A stretch of 64,000 bases of DNA from Candidatus Vecturithrix granuli (GCA_000739535.1 DF820464.1:713069-777068), one strand, 5' to 3'; shown: positions 17,031 through 26,297, counted from the first letter of the stretch. Numbers and translations: made by a program. The notes: generated by a model not told the origin, from the sequence alone.

Positions 17031-17588
17031 ATGCTTCAAGACATATATAAAGATGTTGAATCACAGATGCAGAAAGTAGTTGAGGCATTAAAACATGATT
17101 TTGCAGGAATTCGTACCGGACGGGCTTCTGTTGGGCTTCTGGATGGTATCACGGTTGAATATTATGGTACGCAAACTCCACTCAACCAGGTAGCGACGCT
17201 GTCTGTTCCGGAAAGTTCTCTGATTGTCATTCAACCCTGGGACGCGAGCGTCATCAAACAGATTGAAAAAGCGTTGCTCCGTTCAGATTTAGGAATCACC
17301 CCTTCGAATGATGGCAAGGTGATTCGTTTGGCCATCCCGCCTTTGACAGAAGAACGACGAAAAGAATTGGCAAAATTAGTCAAGAAACGCGCCGAAGAAA
17401 AAAAAGTGGTGGTTCGTCAAATTCGTCGAGATGCCAATGAACACCTGAAAAATCTTGAGAAGGACAAAAACCTTACAGAGGACCAACGCCATCAAGGACA
17501 GGATAAAGTTCAAAAATTGACAGATCAGTACATCCAAAAAATTGATGACGCCACAGTGCAGAAAGAAAAAGAAGTGTTGGAGATTTGA
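17031..17588 (+). CDS. frr: Ribosome recycling factor
   Basis: The 185-residue protein has exactly the usual length. It releases ribosomes from mRNA after termination together with EF-G. Signatures include HDFAGIRTGRAS, VEYYGTQTPLNQVA, IPPLTEERRKELAKLVK and the long helical bundle ending QKIDDATVQKEKEVLEI. The in-frame extension to 17001 gives no family-like residues, so the ATG at 17031 is taken. uppS begins three bases after the stop, indicating co-transcription. Confidence 0.97.
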   Translation: MLQDIYKDVESQMQKVVEALKHDFAGIRTGRASVGLLDGITVEYYGTQTPLNQVATLSVPESSLIVIQPWDASVIKQIEKALLRSDLGITPSNDGKVIRLAIPPLTEERRKELAKLVKKRAEEKKVVVRQIRRDANEHLKNLEKDKNLTEDQRHQGQDKVQKLTDQYIQKIDDATVQKEKEVLEI

Positions 17589-17591
17589 ACT

Positions 17592-18362
17592 GTGAATACT
17601 ATGAGTCCTTCAACAGAGGCAGAGCTTCTTGCTCAACTCCGCGAACAACTGGATCCGGAAAAAATTCCCCGGCATGTCGCGATAATCATGGACGGAAATG
17701 GACGTTGGGCCAAACAACAGAGAAAATCTCGGATTGAAGGGCATAAGGCCGGAGCGCAATCGGTTCGATCTGTCGTCGAAGCGGCTGCTGAACTCGGCAT
17801 TTCCGCTCTGACCTTGTATGCCTTCTCGACTGAAAATTGGCGGCGTCCGGCGATGGAGATCAAAGCTCTTATGTCCCTGTTAATTCAATACTTAAAAGAG
17901 GAACTGAAAGAACTTCAACAACACGACATTCGCTTAAAAGCCATTGGCCGCCTGCATGCTCTTCCAAAAGATGTCCAAAAGCCTTTGACTGCAGCGATGG
18001 AGAGCACAAAAGACAATAGGGGCATGACGTTATGTATTGCATTAAATTACGGCGGACAGCACGAAATCCTTGACGCCGTGAAAAATGTGCTCTATCTTAT
18101 GCAAGAGCAAAAAATATCGGTTGATGAGTTAACGCCTGAAGTGTTTAGCAGGTATCTTTCAACCGCTGAACTGCCGGAGTTAGATTTGATGATTCGAACA
18201 AGCGGCGAAATGCGAGTCAGCAATTTTTTACTCTGGCAGCTTGCGTATGCAGAGTTGTATGTGACGCCTGTGTTATGGCCTGATTTTCGTAAGCCGCATT
18301 TTTATGAAGCGATTCTGAATTTTCAACAGCGTCACAGAAGATTTGGCAATATCACTGAATAA
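17592..18362 (+). CDS. uppS: Isoprenyl transferase (undecaprenyl diphosphate synthase)
   Basis: The 256-residue cis-prenyltransferase makes the C55 lipid carrier for wall and surface polymers. It shows HVAIIMDGNGRWAKQQ with the catalytic aspartate, IEGHKAGAQSV, LTLYAFSTENW, and DLMIRTSGEMRVSNFLLW near the C-terminus. The GTG at 17592 is nine bases upstream of an ATG at 17601; either is possible. It ends the core operon, followed by a perfect 10-bp hairpin at 18387-18413. Confidence 0.96.
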   Translation: MNTMSPSTEAELLAQLREQLDPEKIPRHVAIIMDGNGRWAKQQRKSRIEGHKAGAQSVRSVVEAAAELGISALTLYAFSTENWRRPAMEIKALMSLLIQYLKEELKELQQHDIRLKAIGRLHALPKDVQKPLTAAMESTKDNRGMTLCIALNYGGQHEILDAVKNVLYLMQEQKISVDELTPEVFSRYLSTAELPELDLMIRTSGEMRVSNFLLWQLAYAELYVTPVLWPDFRKPHFYEAILNFQQRHRRFGNITE

Positions 18363-18434
18363 AACATTATAAACCTCGGCGCGATCCCATAGCAATTGCG
18401 ACGATTGCTATGGAATCGGAGGAGGGTGAATAGG

Positions 18435-18836
18435 ATGAACACGAAAAGCCTGAATACAAGAGATGAACGGGGTGCTGTGGGAATTAAGGCAATTATTGCC
18501 CTTGTTATTGTAGGGGTGTTTGTATATGCTGGCATTCAGTTGATCCCCCTGTATTGGGATCATTGGAATTTTGAAGATGAGGTGACGACAAATGTTCAAT
18601 TTGCCTATGTCAACTACGATAGAGAAAAAGTCCAGGAAGCCTTGACAGCGGCGATCTATGGTATGCTCGATAAGATAGGCGCACAATATGAAAAAAAGAA
18701 TGTACGCGTCAAGGTCGATAACAATACCAAGAAAATTACGGTGGAAGTCTGGTATTCACGCACTCACAATTTTCCGGTTTTTCCGCCAAACCCAAAGCCC
18801 TTTTACATCAAAGTAGAAAATACCCCGATCTCCTAA
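18435..18836 (+). CDS. Small membrane-anchored protein, DUF4845-like
   Basis: The 133-residue protein has a short charged N-terminus (NTKSLNTRDERGAVG), one transmembrane helix (about residues 14-34, IIALVIVGVFVYAGIQLIPL) and an extracytoplasmic domain. The segments WNFEDEVTTNVQFA and VKVDNNTKKITVEVWYSRT resemble DUF4845, a family of pilin-like single-pass proteins of unknown role. GGAGGAGGG precedes the ATG by about eight bases. The next gene starts seven bases after its stop. Similarity to DUF4845 is a tentative call. Confidence 0.6.
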   Translation: MNTKSLNTRDERGAVGIKAIIALVIVGVFVYAGIQLIPLYWDHWNFEDEVTTNVQFAYVNYDREKVQEALTAAIYGMLDKIGAQYEKKNVRVKVDNNTKKITVEVWYSRTHNFPVFPPNPKPFYIKVENTPIS

Positions 18837-18842
18837 TTGGGT

Positions 18843-19976
18843 ATGAATGTCGGAATTGATGCACGTTTACTACACAGTACAACAGGGATCGGACGCTATA
18901 CCCGATCCCTGGTTTTTGAGTACACGCAGAGAGAGTACTTTCAAAATGATCGCCTGGTTCTTTTTTCTGACGCCCCTGTACCTCCCGAACAACAGATCAT
19001 CTCTGACAATGTTGAAGTGGTGATTTCCTGTTGTCAGCACCGGATTCTCTGGACGAATTGGTATCTTCCTCCTTTATTGCAGCGTCACAAGATTGATGTG
19101 TACCATGGCGTTTGTAATTTTGAACTTCCGATCCGAAAAGTCTGCCGCTATGTTGTAACGATTCACGACCTGGTTCCGCTGTTTTTTCCTGAACTTGTGC
19201 CCCAAAAACACCTCCTGTTTTTTCGATTGTTTATGAAACGTGTCGCTCATACAGCGGATCTGATCATCACGGATTCCGAACATTCCAAAAAGGATATTAT
19301 CCAGTTCCTTAAAGTTCCGGAAAAGAAAATTCGTGTAATTTATCTTGGATATCAGCAGCAATATCACCGCATTCAGGAACAGCAGAGGATTTCAGAAGTG
19401 CTTGCCCGGTATCGAATTCGCCAGCCCTATCTTCTCTTTGTCGGTGTGATTGAGCCGAAAAAAAACCTGGAACGACTGGTTGAGGCATACAGTCTGCTGC
19501 AAAAAAACGCCGCTATATCGAAAGAGATGCAACTCGTGATCGCCGGAGGAGAAGGATGGTTTTCTGAGCGACTCTATCGGAAAGTGAAGGATTGCAAACT
19601 CGAACAGCAGATTGTTTTCCCGGGATATATTCCGGATGAGTGTCTTCCAACCTTGTACAGCGGGGCAGAATTGTTCGTATTTCCTTCGATTTATGAAGGG
19701 TTTGGGTTGCCAGTGCTTGAAGCTATGTCCTACAGAGTTCCGGTCGTAACTTCGAACGTTTCTTCATTACCGGAAATCGCTGGAGAAGCAGGGGTATTGA
19801 TTGATCCGCACCAACCTGATGCAATTGCCCGGGGAATCCTCAAGGTCTTATCTGACCGGCAGTTACAGGAGCAAATGCGTGAAAAAGGTTATCGCCAGGC
19901 TCAAAGATTTTCCTGGGAGCGCACGGCGCAAGAAACCTATCAGGTGTATCGGGAGATCTATGAGAATCGCAATTGA
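18843..19976 (+). CDS. Glycosyltransferase family 4 (GT1-like) protein
   Basis: The 377-residue GT-B fold enzyme has an N-terminal domain with GIDARLLHSTTGIGRYTRSL, the ITDSEHSKKDI segment, LLFVGVIEPKKNLERLVEAY at the start of the nucleotide-sugar domain, and the E-x7-E motif YEGFGLPVLEAM. Such enzymes add sugars from NDP or lipid-linked donors to surface polysaccharide or glycolipid. The sugar is not predictable. The ATG at 18843 is preferred to TTG at 18837. The next glycosyltransferase overlaps its end by 17 bp. Confidence 0.9.
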   Translation: MNVGIDARLLHSTTGIGRYTRSLVFEYTQREYFQNDRLVLFSDAPVPPEQQIISDNVEVVISCCQHRILWTNWYLPPLLQRHKIDVYHGVCNFELPIRKVCRYVVTIHDLVPLFFPELVPQKHLLFFRLFMKRVAHTADLIITDSEHSKKDIIQFLKVPEKKIRVIYLGYQQQYHRIQEQQRISEVLARYRIRQPYLLFVGVIEPKKNLERLVEAYSLLQKNAAISKEMQLVIAGGEGWFSERLYRKVKDCKLEQQIVFPGYIPDECLPTLYSGAELFVFPSIYEGFGLPVLEAMSYRVPVVTSNVSSLPEIAGEAGVLIDPHQPDAIARGILKVLSDRQLQEQMREKGYRQAQRFSWERTAQETYQVYREIYENRN

Positions 19977-21102
19977 TTTACGCTGGGTTCGCAGTGAACA
20001 GATTGACGGCATCAGCCGTTACGCGTTGAATCTTGTACGCCATCTTCTGGCGATGGATTCTAAAAATGAGTATCTCCTGCTCGGGAATGATGCCATTTTG
20101 CGCCGTCATATCGATCTGTCGCCGTTCGAGAATTGTTCAATGCCTCCATTCCATCTTCCCTTGCTGTCGCCGCAGGATTTTTTGCGGACGCCTCGCGCAC
20201 TTGAGCGGTTGGGAATTGATATTTTTCATGTCCCGAATTACCTGACTTCTCCATTCCAGGGACGATACAAGAAAATCCTCACTGTGTTTGATCTGATTCC
20301 GTTTCTGTTTCCCGATGCCTTATCCAAATCGCGGTTGCTGTGGCGGTGGTTCTATAAAACTCTCTATCCGGCACGGATTATTTTGAAATCTGCGGATACC
20401 ATTATCACGACCTCAGAAAATACCAAACATGACCTTGTGTGGTTGCTCCGAATTTCTCCGGATATCATTCAAGTGGTCCGGGCCGGGGTCGAAAAACGTT
20501 TCCATCCGCATTATGAGGTGACAGACCAGTTTCGCCGTACCTATCGTTTGCCGCCTCGTTTTCTGCTCTATGTTGGCCGTCAGGATCCATATAAAGGCTT
20601 AACGTATCTGGTACAAGCCTATGCCCATTTGCCTGAAGCACTGCGCCGGGAATATCAGGTCGTGATCGTCGGAAAAACCGACCCACGTTACATTGGCGAA
20701 GTGCATGACTGGATCAATAAAACCGGCCTGTATTCGTCATTTTATTTTCTTGACTATCTTCCCGACCACGACCTTCCATTACTCTATGCCGCTGCCGCTC
20801 TATTGGTACATCCGTCCTTATATGAAGGTTTCGGTCTGCCGCCCTTAGAAGCCATGGCCTGTGGAACGCCTGTTGTTTATGCTGATACTTCGTCGCTGAC
20901 AGAACACCTGGGAACGGCGGCGCTCGCGGTTACTCCGGCATCTGCCGAATCGCTGGCGGGCGGCATTCAACAAATGCTCCAGGATATGGCTCTCCGAGAA
21001 TCTTACATTCAAAAAGGAAAGGTTCATGTTCAGCGGTATTCCTGGGAAACCGTTGCACTCACGATATTACATCTTTATGAACAATTCGTTCAAGACAATT
21101 AA
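19960..21102 (+). CDS. Glycosyltransferase family 4 (GT1-like) protein
   Basis: The 380-residue GT-B enzyme is homologous to its upstream neighbour: IDLRWVRSEQIDGISRYALN at the N-terminus, TVFDLIPFLFP, LLYVGRQDPYKGLTYLVQAY and the E-x7-E motif YEGFGLPPLEAM. The ATG at 19960 has GGGAGAT upstream and matches the family N-terminus. The frame runs open back to 19801 inside the previous gene, which is an overlap artefact. The pair looks like an ancient tandem duplication acting in one glycan pathway. Confidence 0.9.
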   Translation: MRIAIDLRWVRSEQIDGISRYALNLVRHLLAMDSKNEYLLLGNDAILRRHIDLSPFENCSMPPFHLPLLSPQDFLRTPRALERLGIDIFHVPNYLTSPFQGRYKKILTVFDLIPFLFPDALSKSRLLWRWFYKTLYPARIILKSADTIITTSENTKHDLVWLLRISPDIIQVVRAGVEKRFHPHYEVTDQFRRTYRLPPRFLLYVGRQDPYKGLTYLVQAYAHLPEALRREYQVVIVGKTDPRYIGEVHDWINKTGLYSSFYFLDYLPDHDLPLLYAAAALLVHPSLYEGFGLPPLEAMACGTPVVYADTSSLTEHLGTAALAVTPASAESLAGGIQQMLQDMALRESYIQKGKVHVQRYSWETVALTILHLYEQFVQDN

Positions 21103-21117
21103 AAGGGAGCTGATCTT

Positions 21118-21804
21118 ATGCAACAATCGCAGTCAACCGTGATTCCTATTTCGTTGGGAGGAGTCAAAGCATTTTTAATCAAAGGAACATATCCTATTTT
21201 AGTTGATACAGGCAATCCGGGCAGTGAGCAGAAAATTGTGGACGCACTCGCTCGCAATGGGGTTGCCCCACAGGATTTAAGCCTTATTCTCATCACTCAC
21301 AGTCATATTGACCATTTCGGCAGCGCGGCGGCCTTCAAACCCCAAACTGCCGCAAAAATCGCTGTCCATGCTGATGATGCCGATGCGCTTCGAGATGGAG
21401 TGAATCAGGAATTACATCCTACAAGTTTTCTGGGAGAACTTTTTCTGAAAGTGATTCCTCAACATAAAAGATTTCCTGGTGTGCAACCGGATATCATCAT
21501 TGAACAGCAACTCGATCTGGCTGACTTTGGCGTTCAGGGCACGGTGATTGCCACGCCAGGCCACACATCTGGCTCGCTGTCGCTTTTCCTGGCAAGTGGA
21601 GAAGCGATTATCGGGGATTTGATCATGGGAGGAATTTTTCGGTCTAAAGTTCCGCACTATCCCTGGTTTGCTGCAGATTTAGACCAGGTAAAACAGAGTA
21701 TTCAGGTGGTGCTCCGTCGCCGGCCAACCATCATTCATACATCGCACGGCGGCCCCTTTTCTCCTGAAACGCTGGCAAAAACATTTAACTTCTCTCTAGC
21801 ATGA
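21118..21804 (+). CDS. MBL-fold metallo-hydrolase
   Basis: The 228-residue protein has the metallo-beta-lactamase metal motif THSHIDHFG (H-x-H-x-D-H), a second ligand in TPGHTSGSLSLF, the bridging aspartate in IIGDLIMGG and a C-terminal histidine in HTSHGGPF. These suffice for a dinuclear zinc site. The substrate is unknown; small MBL proteins of this shape often hydrolyse thioesters or lactones. AAGGGAG lies before the ATG. It starts 15 bases after the glycosyltransferase. Confidence 0.9.
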   Translation: MQQSQSTVIPISLGGVKAFLIKGTYPILVDTGNPGSEQKIVDALARNGVAPQDLSLILITHSHIDHFGSAAAFKPQTAAKIAVHADDADALRDGVNQELHPTSFLGELFLKVIPQHKRFPGVQPDIIIEQQLDLADFGVQGTVIATPGHTSGSLSLFLASGEAIIGDLIMGGIFRSKVPHYPWFAADLDQVKQSIQVVLRRRPTIIHTSHGGPFSPETLAKTFNFSLA

Positions 21805-21897
21805 ACAAGGATTGGGCGAAGTCATAGAGATGTAAAGACGATAGAAAAAAGAACGCTCACTCACGTGATAACTCTTGCACCTCTGTGGATAAATTTG

Positions 21898-23244
21898 ATG
21901 AAACGTACACGCATTCAAGACGCATTACAAGCCGCCTCTGAGACAGAGGCGTTCATTTCAGGGCCCGGATGCCGAACCCAGACTCCGGCGGTATTTCAAC
22001 AATATTTTCCTGAAACCATCGCTTTGGTGGTCGCGGATGAGATCACCTTTGGCATTGCCGGAAAAGAGGTCTATGAACTGTTACAGCGAACCGGATTGAA
22101 AACCCTGGATCCCTTTATCTTTCCCGGTCAGCCCGTGCTCCATGCCGATTATGTCCATATTGAGCGCCTGCGCGATTTTTTAAAAATTCATCCCCACGCC
22201 ATTCCCATTGCGGTCGGTTCCGGAACAATCAATGATCTGGTCAAACGGGCAGCCTATGAAGTCAACCAGCGTTATATGGTACTTGCCACTGCAGCCTCAG
22301 TTGACGGTTACTCTTCTTTTGGGGCGGCCATTAGTCAAGGGGGATTTAAAAAAACCCTGGAATGTCCTGCTCCGTTAGTCATTGTGGCCGACACTGAGAT
22401 TCTGCGCGATGCCCCCGCGGAAATGACGGCTGCCGGCTATGCGGATTTGATGAGTAAAATTCCCGCCGGGGCAGATTGGATTATTGCTGATGTAGTCGGC
22501 GTTGATCCGATCCTACCCTCGATTTGGGACATGGTGCAGACCGATTTACGCACCTGGGTTCAGGCTCCGGAACAGTTGAAAGCGGGAGATGAACAGGCCT
22601 TTGAATTTCTTTTTGAGGGCTTAACCATGAGCGGCTTTGCCATGCAAGCCTGTCGAAAATCACGTCCGGCTTCCGGGGCGGATCATTTATTCAGCCATAT
22701 ATGGGAAATGCAGCACCATCGTGATCTGAACGGCGAACCAGTATCTCACGGATTTCAAGTCGCCATCGGCACGCTTGCCAGCACAGCTCTGATGGAAGTG
22801 ATTTTTGCGCGCGAGATGACACAATCGGATATTAAAAACGTGTGTACACAGTGGAAATCCTGGAAAACCCGTGCAGCCGAGATTAAACAGCAATTTCAGG
22901 GAACCCCGATTCTCGACCGGGTTCTGGAAGAGAGCAAGGCTAAATATCTCAACCGCGCCGAATTGTGTGAACGGCTGCAACTCCTGAAAACTCATTGGGG
23001 GGATTTGCGAGAGCAGGTCACAACTCAGATCATTCCATATCACCAACTCAAGCAGATGCTCATGACCGCTGATTGTCCCGTGAGGCCGGAGCAGATTAAC
23101 CTCTCCCGCGAACATGTGAAACAGACCTATTTTCTGGCGCAGATGATTCGTAACCGCTATACCATCCTGGATTTAGCCTACGAGCTGAACTGGCTGGAAA
23201 AGGGTGTGGAAGAAATCATGGCCTCAGAAATATATTTGCGGTAA
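21898..23244 (+). CDS. sn-glycerol-1-phosphate dehydrogenase family protein
   Basis: The 448-residue protein belongs to the iron/zinc alcohol-dehydrogenase superfamily with the AraM/EgsA pattern: IPIAVGSGTINDLVKRAAYE (NAD binding), TAASVDGYSSFGAAIS, the MTAAGYADLMSK segment and metal-ligand histidines in SGADHLFSHIWEMQHH. EgsA-type enzymes reduce dihydroxyacetone phosphate to sn-glycerol-1-phosphate, the archaeal lipid backbone enantiomer. Some bacteria use them for heptaprenylglyceryl phosphate. It is longer than the usual 350-400 residues, with an extra C-terminal helical domain. The start at 21898 is chosen by family likeness; the frame extends to GTG 21865. Confidence 0.85.
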   Translation: MKRTRIQDALQAASETEAFISGPGCRTQTPAVFQQYFPETIALVVADEITFGIAGKEVYELLQRTGLKTLDPFIFPGQPVLHADYVHIERLRDFLKIHPHAIPIAVGSGTINDLVKRAAYEVNQRYMVLATAASVDGYSSFGAAISQGGFKKTLECPAPLVIVADTEILRDAPAEMTAAGYADLMSKIPAGADWIIADVVGVDPILPSIWDMVQTDLRTWVQAPEQLKAGDEQAFEFLFEGLTMSGFAMQACRKSRPASGADHLFSHIWEMQHHRDLNGEPVSHGFQVAIGTLASTALMEVIFAREMTQSDIKNVCTQWKSWKTRAAEIKQQFQGTPILDRVLEESKAKYLNRAELCERLQLLKTHWGDLREQVTTQIIPYHQLKQMLMTADCPVRPEQINLSREHVKQTYFLAQMIRNRYTILDLAYELNWLEKGVEEIMASEIYLR

Positions 23245-23275
23245 GTAAGGTTTGCCTGACAGGTTTTTAGTGAGG

Positions 23276-23297
23276 GCCGCCTTGACTGGCGGCTTTT
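23276..23297 (+). terminator. Rho-independent terminator
   Basis: GCCGCC pairs with GGCGGC over a TTGACT loop, followed by TTTT, 30 bp after the dehydrogenase gene. Confidence 0.75.
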
Positions 23298-23306
23298 CAT
23301 ACAAGG

Positions 23307-23356
23307 TTCGTAGTTCGCGCTTGAACGCGTTTTTCGCCTGAAAGCGGAACTACGAA
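23307..23356. repeat. Palindromic repeat
   Basis: TTCGTAGTTC (23307-23316) pairs with GAACTACGAA (23347-23356), with further partial pairing inside. It lies between convergent genes and resembles the other intergenic palindromes of the window. Confidence 0.6.
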
Positions 23357-23368
23357 CTTATTTTGTCA

Positions 23369-24046
23369 TCAGAGAAAAAGATACGATAGGATTACAGAGA
23401 TGAGCAGTGCCGGCAGCATATTAAGAATTTTAATTTCTTTGATTTCCAGAATCGTCAGGCCAAGCCCGACCAGAATGAGTCCACCGACGGCCGTCAATTC
23501 TGTAACAATCGGTTCAGTGAGCACATTGTGTAATAATCCGGCAAGCAGTGTCAGTCCACCCTGATAGATGAATAACGGGATCACCGAAAATAACACGCCT
23601 ACCCCAAAAGAGGTGGCTAAGGCCGCTGAAGAAAACAGATCCAGAACTGATTTGGCGAAATACAGATTCGGACGATTGCCAAGTCCCTCTTCAATCGCGC
23701 CCATAATCGTCATTGATCCCATACAAAACAGCAAAAACGCAGAAATAAAACCTTCCGTAAATTTTTCGTTTTTCGATTTGACTTTAACTTTTAAAAAATG
23801 ACTGAGTCGCTCAATATAGGCTTCCAGATTGAGCGCCTGACCGATAATTCCACCCAGCACAATGCTCAACACCATCAGTAGAAAATTCTGGGTTTTCATC
23901 GCCATCGTGAAACCAATGGTTAAGGTAAACAAGCCAATACCCTGAAAGGCAATGGTAATAATCGTTTTTGGTAATTTAGAGTGTACAAGAAGTCCGATAG
24001 TGCTTCCTGCAATGACTGTTCCAACATTCATCAAAGTTCCTAACAT
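23369..24046 (-). CDS. DUF554 family membrane protein
   Basis: The 225-residue protein has about seven hydrophobic segments and matches DUF554 (YdfK-like): MLGTLMNVGTVIAGSTIGLL at the start, GLFTLTIGFTMAM, CMGSMTIMGAIEEGL and AVGGLILVGLGLTILEIKEI near the end. The function of the family is unknown; transport has been suggested from its topology. GAGGAATATG gives the ribosome binding site. It is monocistronic, flanked by repeats on both sides. Confidence 0.9.
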   Translation of the reverse strand: MLGTLMNVGTVIAGSTIGLLVHSKLPKTIITIAFQGIGLFTLTIGFTMAMKTQNFLLMVLSIVLGGIIGQALNLEAYIERLSHFLKVKVKSKNEKFTEGFISAFLLFCMGSMTIMGAIEEGLGNRPNLYFAKSVLDLFSSAALATSFGVGVLFSVIPLFIYQGGLTLLAGLLHNVLTEPIVTELTAVGGLILVGLGLTILEIKEIKILNMLPALLISVILSYLFL

Positions 24047-24064
24047 ATTCCTCCTTCTCTTATT

Positions 24065-24198
24065 CCCCTCCTGGGAGGGGTCAGGGGTGGGTAAAATTTA
24101 TGCTGTTTCTCAGGATAACCACAGATTTTATGGATTTCACAGATAAATGAAGACTGAGACTAATATAATATCCCTCTGTAAAATCTGTGAAATCAGTG
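24065..24198. repeat. Dispersed repeat and palindrome upstream of the DUF554 gene
   Basis: CCCCTCCTGGGAGGGG at 24066-24081 followed by TCAGGGGTGGGTAA is the second copy of a repeat also seen inside the NTPase gene at 30748. Further on, CACAGATTTTATGG and GTAAAATCTGTGAAATC form a loose inverted repeat. No gene is visible here. Confidence 0.5.
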
Positions 24199-24204
24199 TT
24201 CTCA

Positions 24205-25236
24205 CTATACAACTTCCTCAACACACACATGATGCTGCTGACCATTAATCGTCACGATATAGTGTGAAATGCGTTGCAACGATTGTTCGGCGTGTTGGCG
24301 CACAAACTGCTGTAGTTGTTCAAGACGCTGCTCCCGTTCACGATACAGTCGTTGCGCCTCCTGGACTGTGACCTGTTCGAAGCGGATGGCATCACCCGGT
24401 TTTTTCTGAGCCACACAGGGCAGATCCACAGAAATCACATTGGCGATTTTAGTGTAACCACCGGTGGTCTGCCGGTCGGCTAGCATAATAATCGGCGTGC
24501 CATGGGCTGGCACCTGAATCGCTCCTGACGCAATACCGTCAGAGATGATATCAGCCCCGCTTTTGTGTTCGATTTTCGGCCCATCCAGGCGGTAGCCCAT
24601 ACGATCGGCTTCATTCGTGACGGTATAAGTTGCAGACAAAAAGGTGTCAATTCCTTTTTGGGTAAAAGCATCATCCTGCGGGCCTAAAATGACGCGAATC
24701 GCCTCTCGCTCCTGCGGCAAATACTCTAAGGGCAGAGCAAGTCCAGGCAAAATTTTTTGAGAAACCGCTTGACTGGTCGTTAGCACATCGCCAGCTTTTA
24801 GCGCGCGACCATCATAACCGCCAAGTTTGCCGCGTAAATACGTTGACGCGCTGCCCATCACCGCTTCGACCTGAAATCCACCAGTAACTGCCAGATACGC
24901 CCGGCAGCCGCTTTTGAGTCCGGCAAAACTGAGCGTATCGCCTTCATGCGCATACTGAATCGTCCAGAGCGCGATGGGAGCATTGTTGAGACGCGGCTGT
25001 AAATCGCCGCCGCCGATGACAAAGGCTGTTTCTGCGTCAAACACCAGTGTCGGCCCCATTAAAGTGATTTCCAACACCGACGTATTTTCATCATTTTCCA
25101 ACAGAATATTGGCAACCCGCGCAGCATACTCATCCATGACGCCCGCGACCGGCATTCCGAATCTGCCAAATCCCCAGCGCCCCAAATCCTGCACGGTCGT
25201 CAACATCCCTGCCTGTTTAATCTGTATTATTCCCAT
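24205..25236 (-). CDS. Biotin-dependent carboxyltransferase family protein (PxpC/KipA-like)
   Basis: The 343-residue protein starts IIQIKQAGMLTTVQDLGRWG and continues with GMPVAGVMDEYAARVAN, VIGGGDLQPRLN and MGYRLDGPKIEHK, the conserved pattern of PxpC (KipA), subunit of prokaryotic 5-oxoprolinase, and of urea amidolyase relatives. PxpA and PxpB, its usual partners, are absent from the window. The C-terminus carries about 45 extra residues ending YIVTINGQQHHVCVEEVV. This resembles the first strands of a biotinyl carrier domain but stops before any attachment lysine. The role is therefore uncertain: 5-oxoproline use, or part of a biotin-dependent carboxylase. Confidence 0.88.
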   Translation of the reverse strand: MGIIQIKQAGMLTTVQDLGRWGFGRFGMPVAGVMDEYAARVANILLENDENTSVLEITLMGPTLVFDAETAFVIGGGDLQPRLNNAPIALWTIQYAHEGDTLSFAGLKSGCRAYLAVTGGFQVEAVMGSASTYLRGKLGGYDGRALKAGDVLTTSQAVSQKILPGLALPLEYLPQEREAIRVILGPQDDAFTQKGIDTFLSATYTVTNEADRMGYRLDGPKIEHKSGADIISDGIASGAIQVPAHGTPIIMLADRQTTGGYTKIANVISVDLPCVAQKKPGDAIRFEQVTVQEAQRLYREREQRLEQLQQFVRQHAEQSLQRISHYIVTINGQQHHVCVEEVV

Positions 25237-25957
25237 AATAATTCCCTCTCTCGCATAAACATGGGTTGATAACGGATACAGCCCATGTATAATCTTCAGA
25301 TGTTTCAGTAAAGATTTTTTTTCAAGATGTCAAATATTCTACAAAATGCATCTAAATTGCTTATTTTTAGGCTTTACGATAGCACGGCCGAATATTTCTT
25401 GATAAAATTCCTGACCATCATGATTTTCACTTCCCTCTTCAATTTTTTGATCCTGGAAATAGCGTGTTAACGAGGATCGCCTATTCTCAAAGAATTAAGC
25501 GGTGTATTCCATGCAAATGTGAAGACATAGAACAGGAGGGGAACGGTATTCCGAGAGGCAATGTAGTTCATGACAGAGGATGGAGGCGGCAGGGAAAAGT
25601 CGAACTTCAGCAATTAGTCAATAAGCTTGGGGGAAGGATTCCCAGAAGTCATTCTGTAAATTTGTCATAAGTTTCCGTTCGAACGCCGTCAATTCCCACG
25701 TCTCAGCCTGCGCAGACCAGGCATCCAACAGAGCATACTGAAACACCTGGGTTAAAGAACGTTTTTTTGAGTTCTTCTTTATTCCAATTAGAAAACAATT
25801 ACTGATTGGCATAATTTTCTGACGCCGGGCGATGTGGGCGAAATACGCGACGCATAGTTCCGCCACACCGTCCCACGTTACACATCCTGCTTTGTACTAT
25901 CATTGAGTATGGCTTTCAGGCGTTCAAAATGTCAAATATTACGATTTATGCCGATAT
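25237..25957. other. Long region without a recognisable gene
   Basis: The longest candidate is a minus-strand frame of 82 codons at 25618-25866 (fragment FQYALLDAWSAQAETWELTA). It reads like protein but lacks a ribosome binding site and is probably a remnant. A plus-strand frame at 25464-25670 is unconvincing. The 17-mer TCAARATGTCAAATATT occurs at both ends (25322-25338 and 25924-25940) as a direct repeat, so the region may be the scar of an inserted element. Confidence 0.4.
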
Positions 25958-26269
25958 TTACACGGCATAGACGTTCTGGTCGTCATCCACCTCAACGTCT
26001 ATCGGCGTCAGATTATCAATGTGGTCGAAGATCGAGCTGTGTTTATACACTGTGCCATCATCCACATTAAAAAGCGACATGTGACATTCACACAAGAGTT
26101 TGTGCAGCTCTTTATCCCACTCAACCCCTTCATGTTCATGCGGACATATCGCCACATAGGCTGCGAGTTGTTCTTCCGTTGTTCTCACTAAAATGGCTTT
26201 TTCTCCTTTATATTCGAATTTGACTGCTTCTCCGGGCTGAAGATACTTCAGATTCGTAATCTTTTCCAT
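25958..26269 (-). CDS. Rieske [2Fe-2S] domain protein
   Basis: The 103-residue protein is essentially one Rieske domain. The first cluster motif CPHEHEG (C-x-H) and the second CECHMSLFN (C-x2-H) are spaced as in soluble Rieske ferredoxins, binding a 2Fe-2S cluster with two Cys and two His. The N-terminus MEKITNLKYLQPGEAVKF gives the first strands. The start at 26269 has AGAGGG upstream; the open frame to 26341 comes from a repeat. The likely role is electron transfer, but no oxygenase lies nearby. Confidence 0.9.
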   Translation of the reverse strand: MEKITNLKYLQPGEAVKFEYKGEKAILVRTTEEQLAAYVAICPHEHEGVEWDKELHKLLCECHMSLFNVDDGTVYKHSSIFDHIDNLTPIDVEVDDDQNVYAV

Positions 26270-26297
26270 GCTATTATCCCTCTTTTCTTGTAACGTC

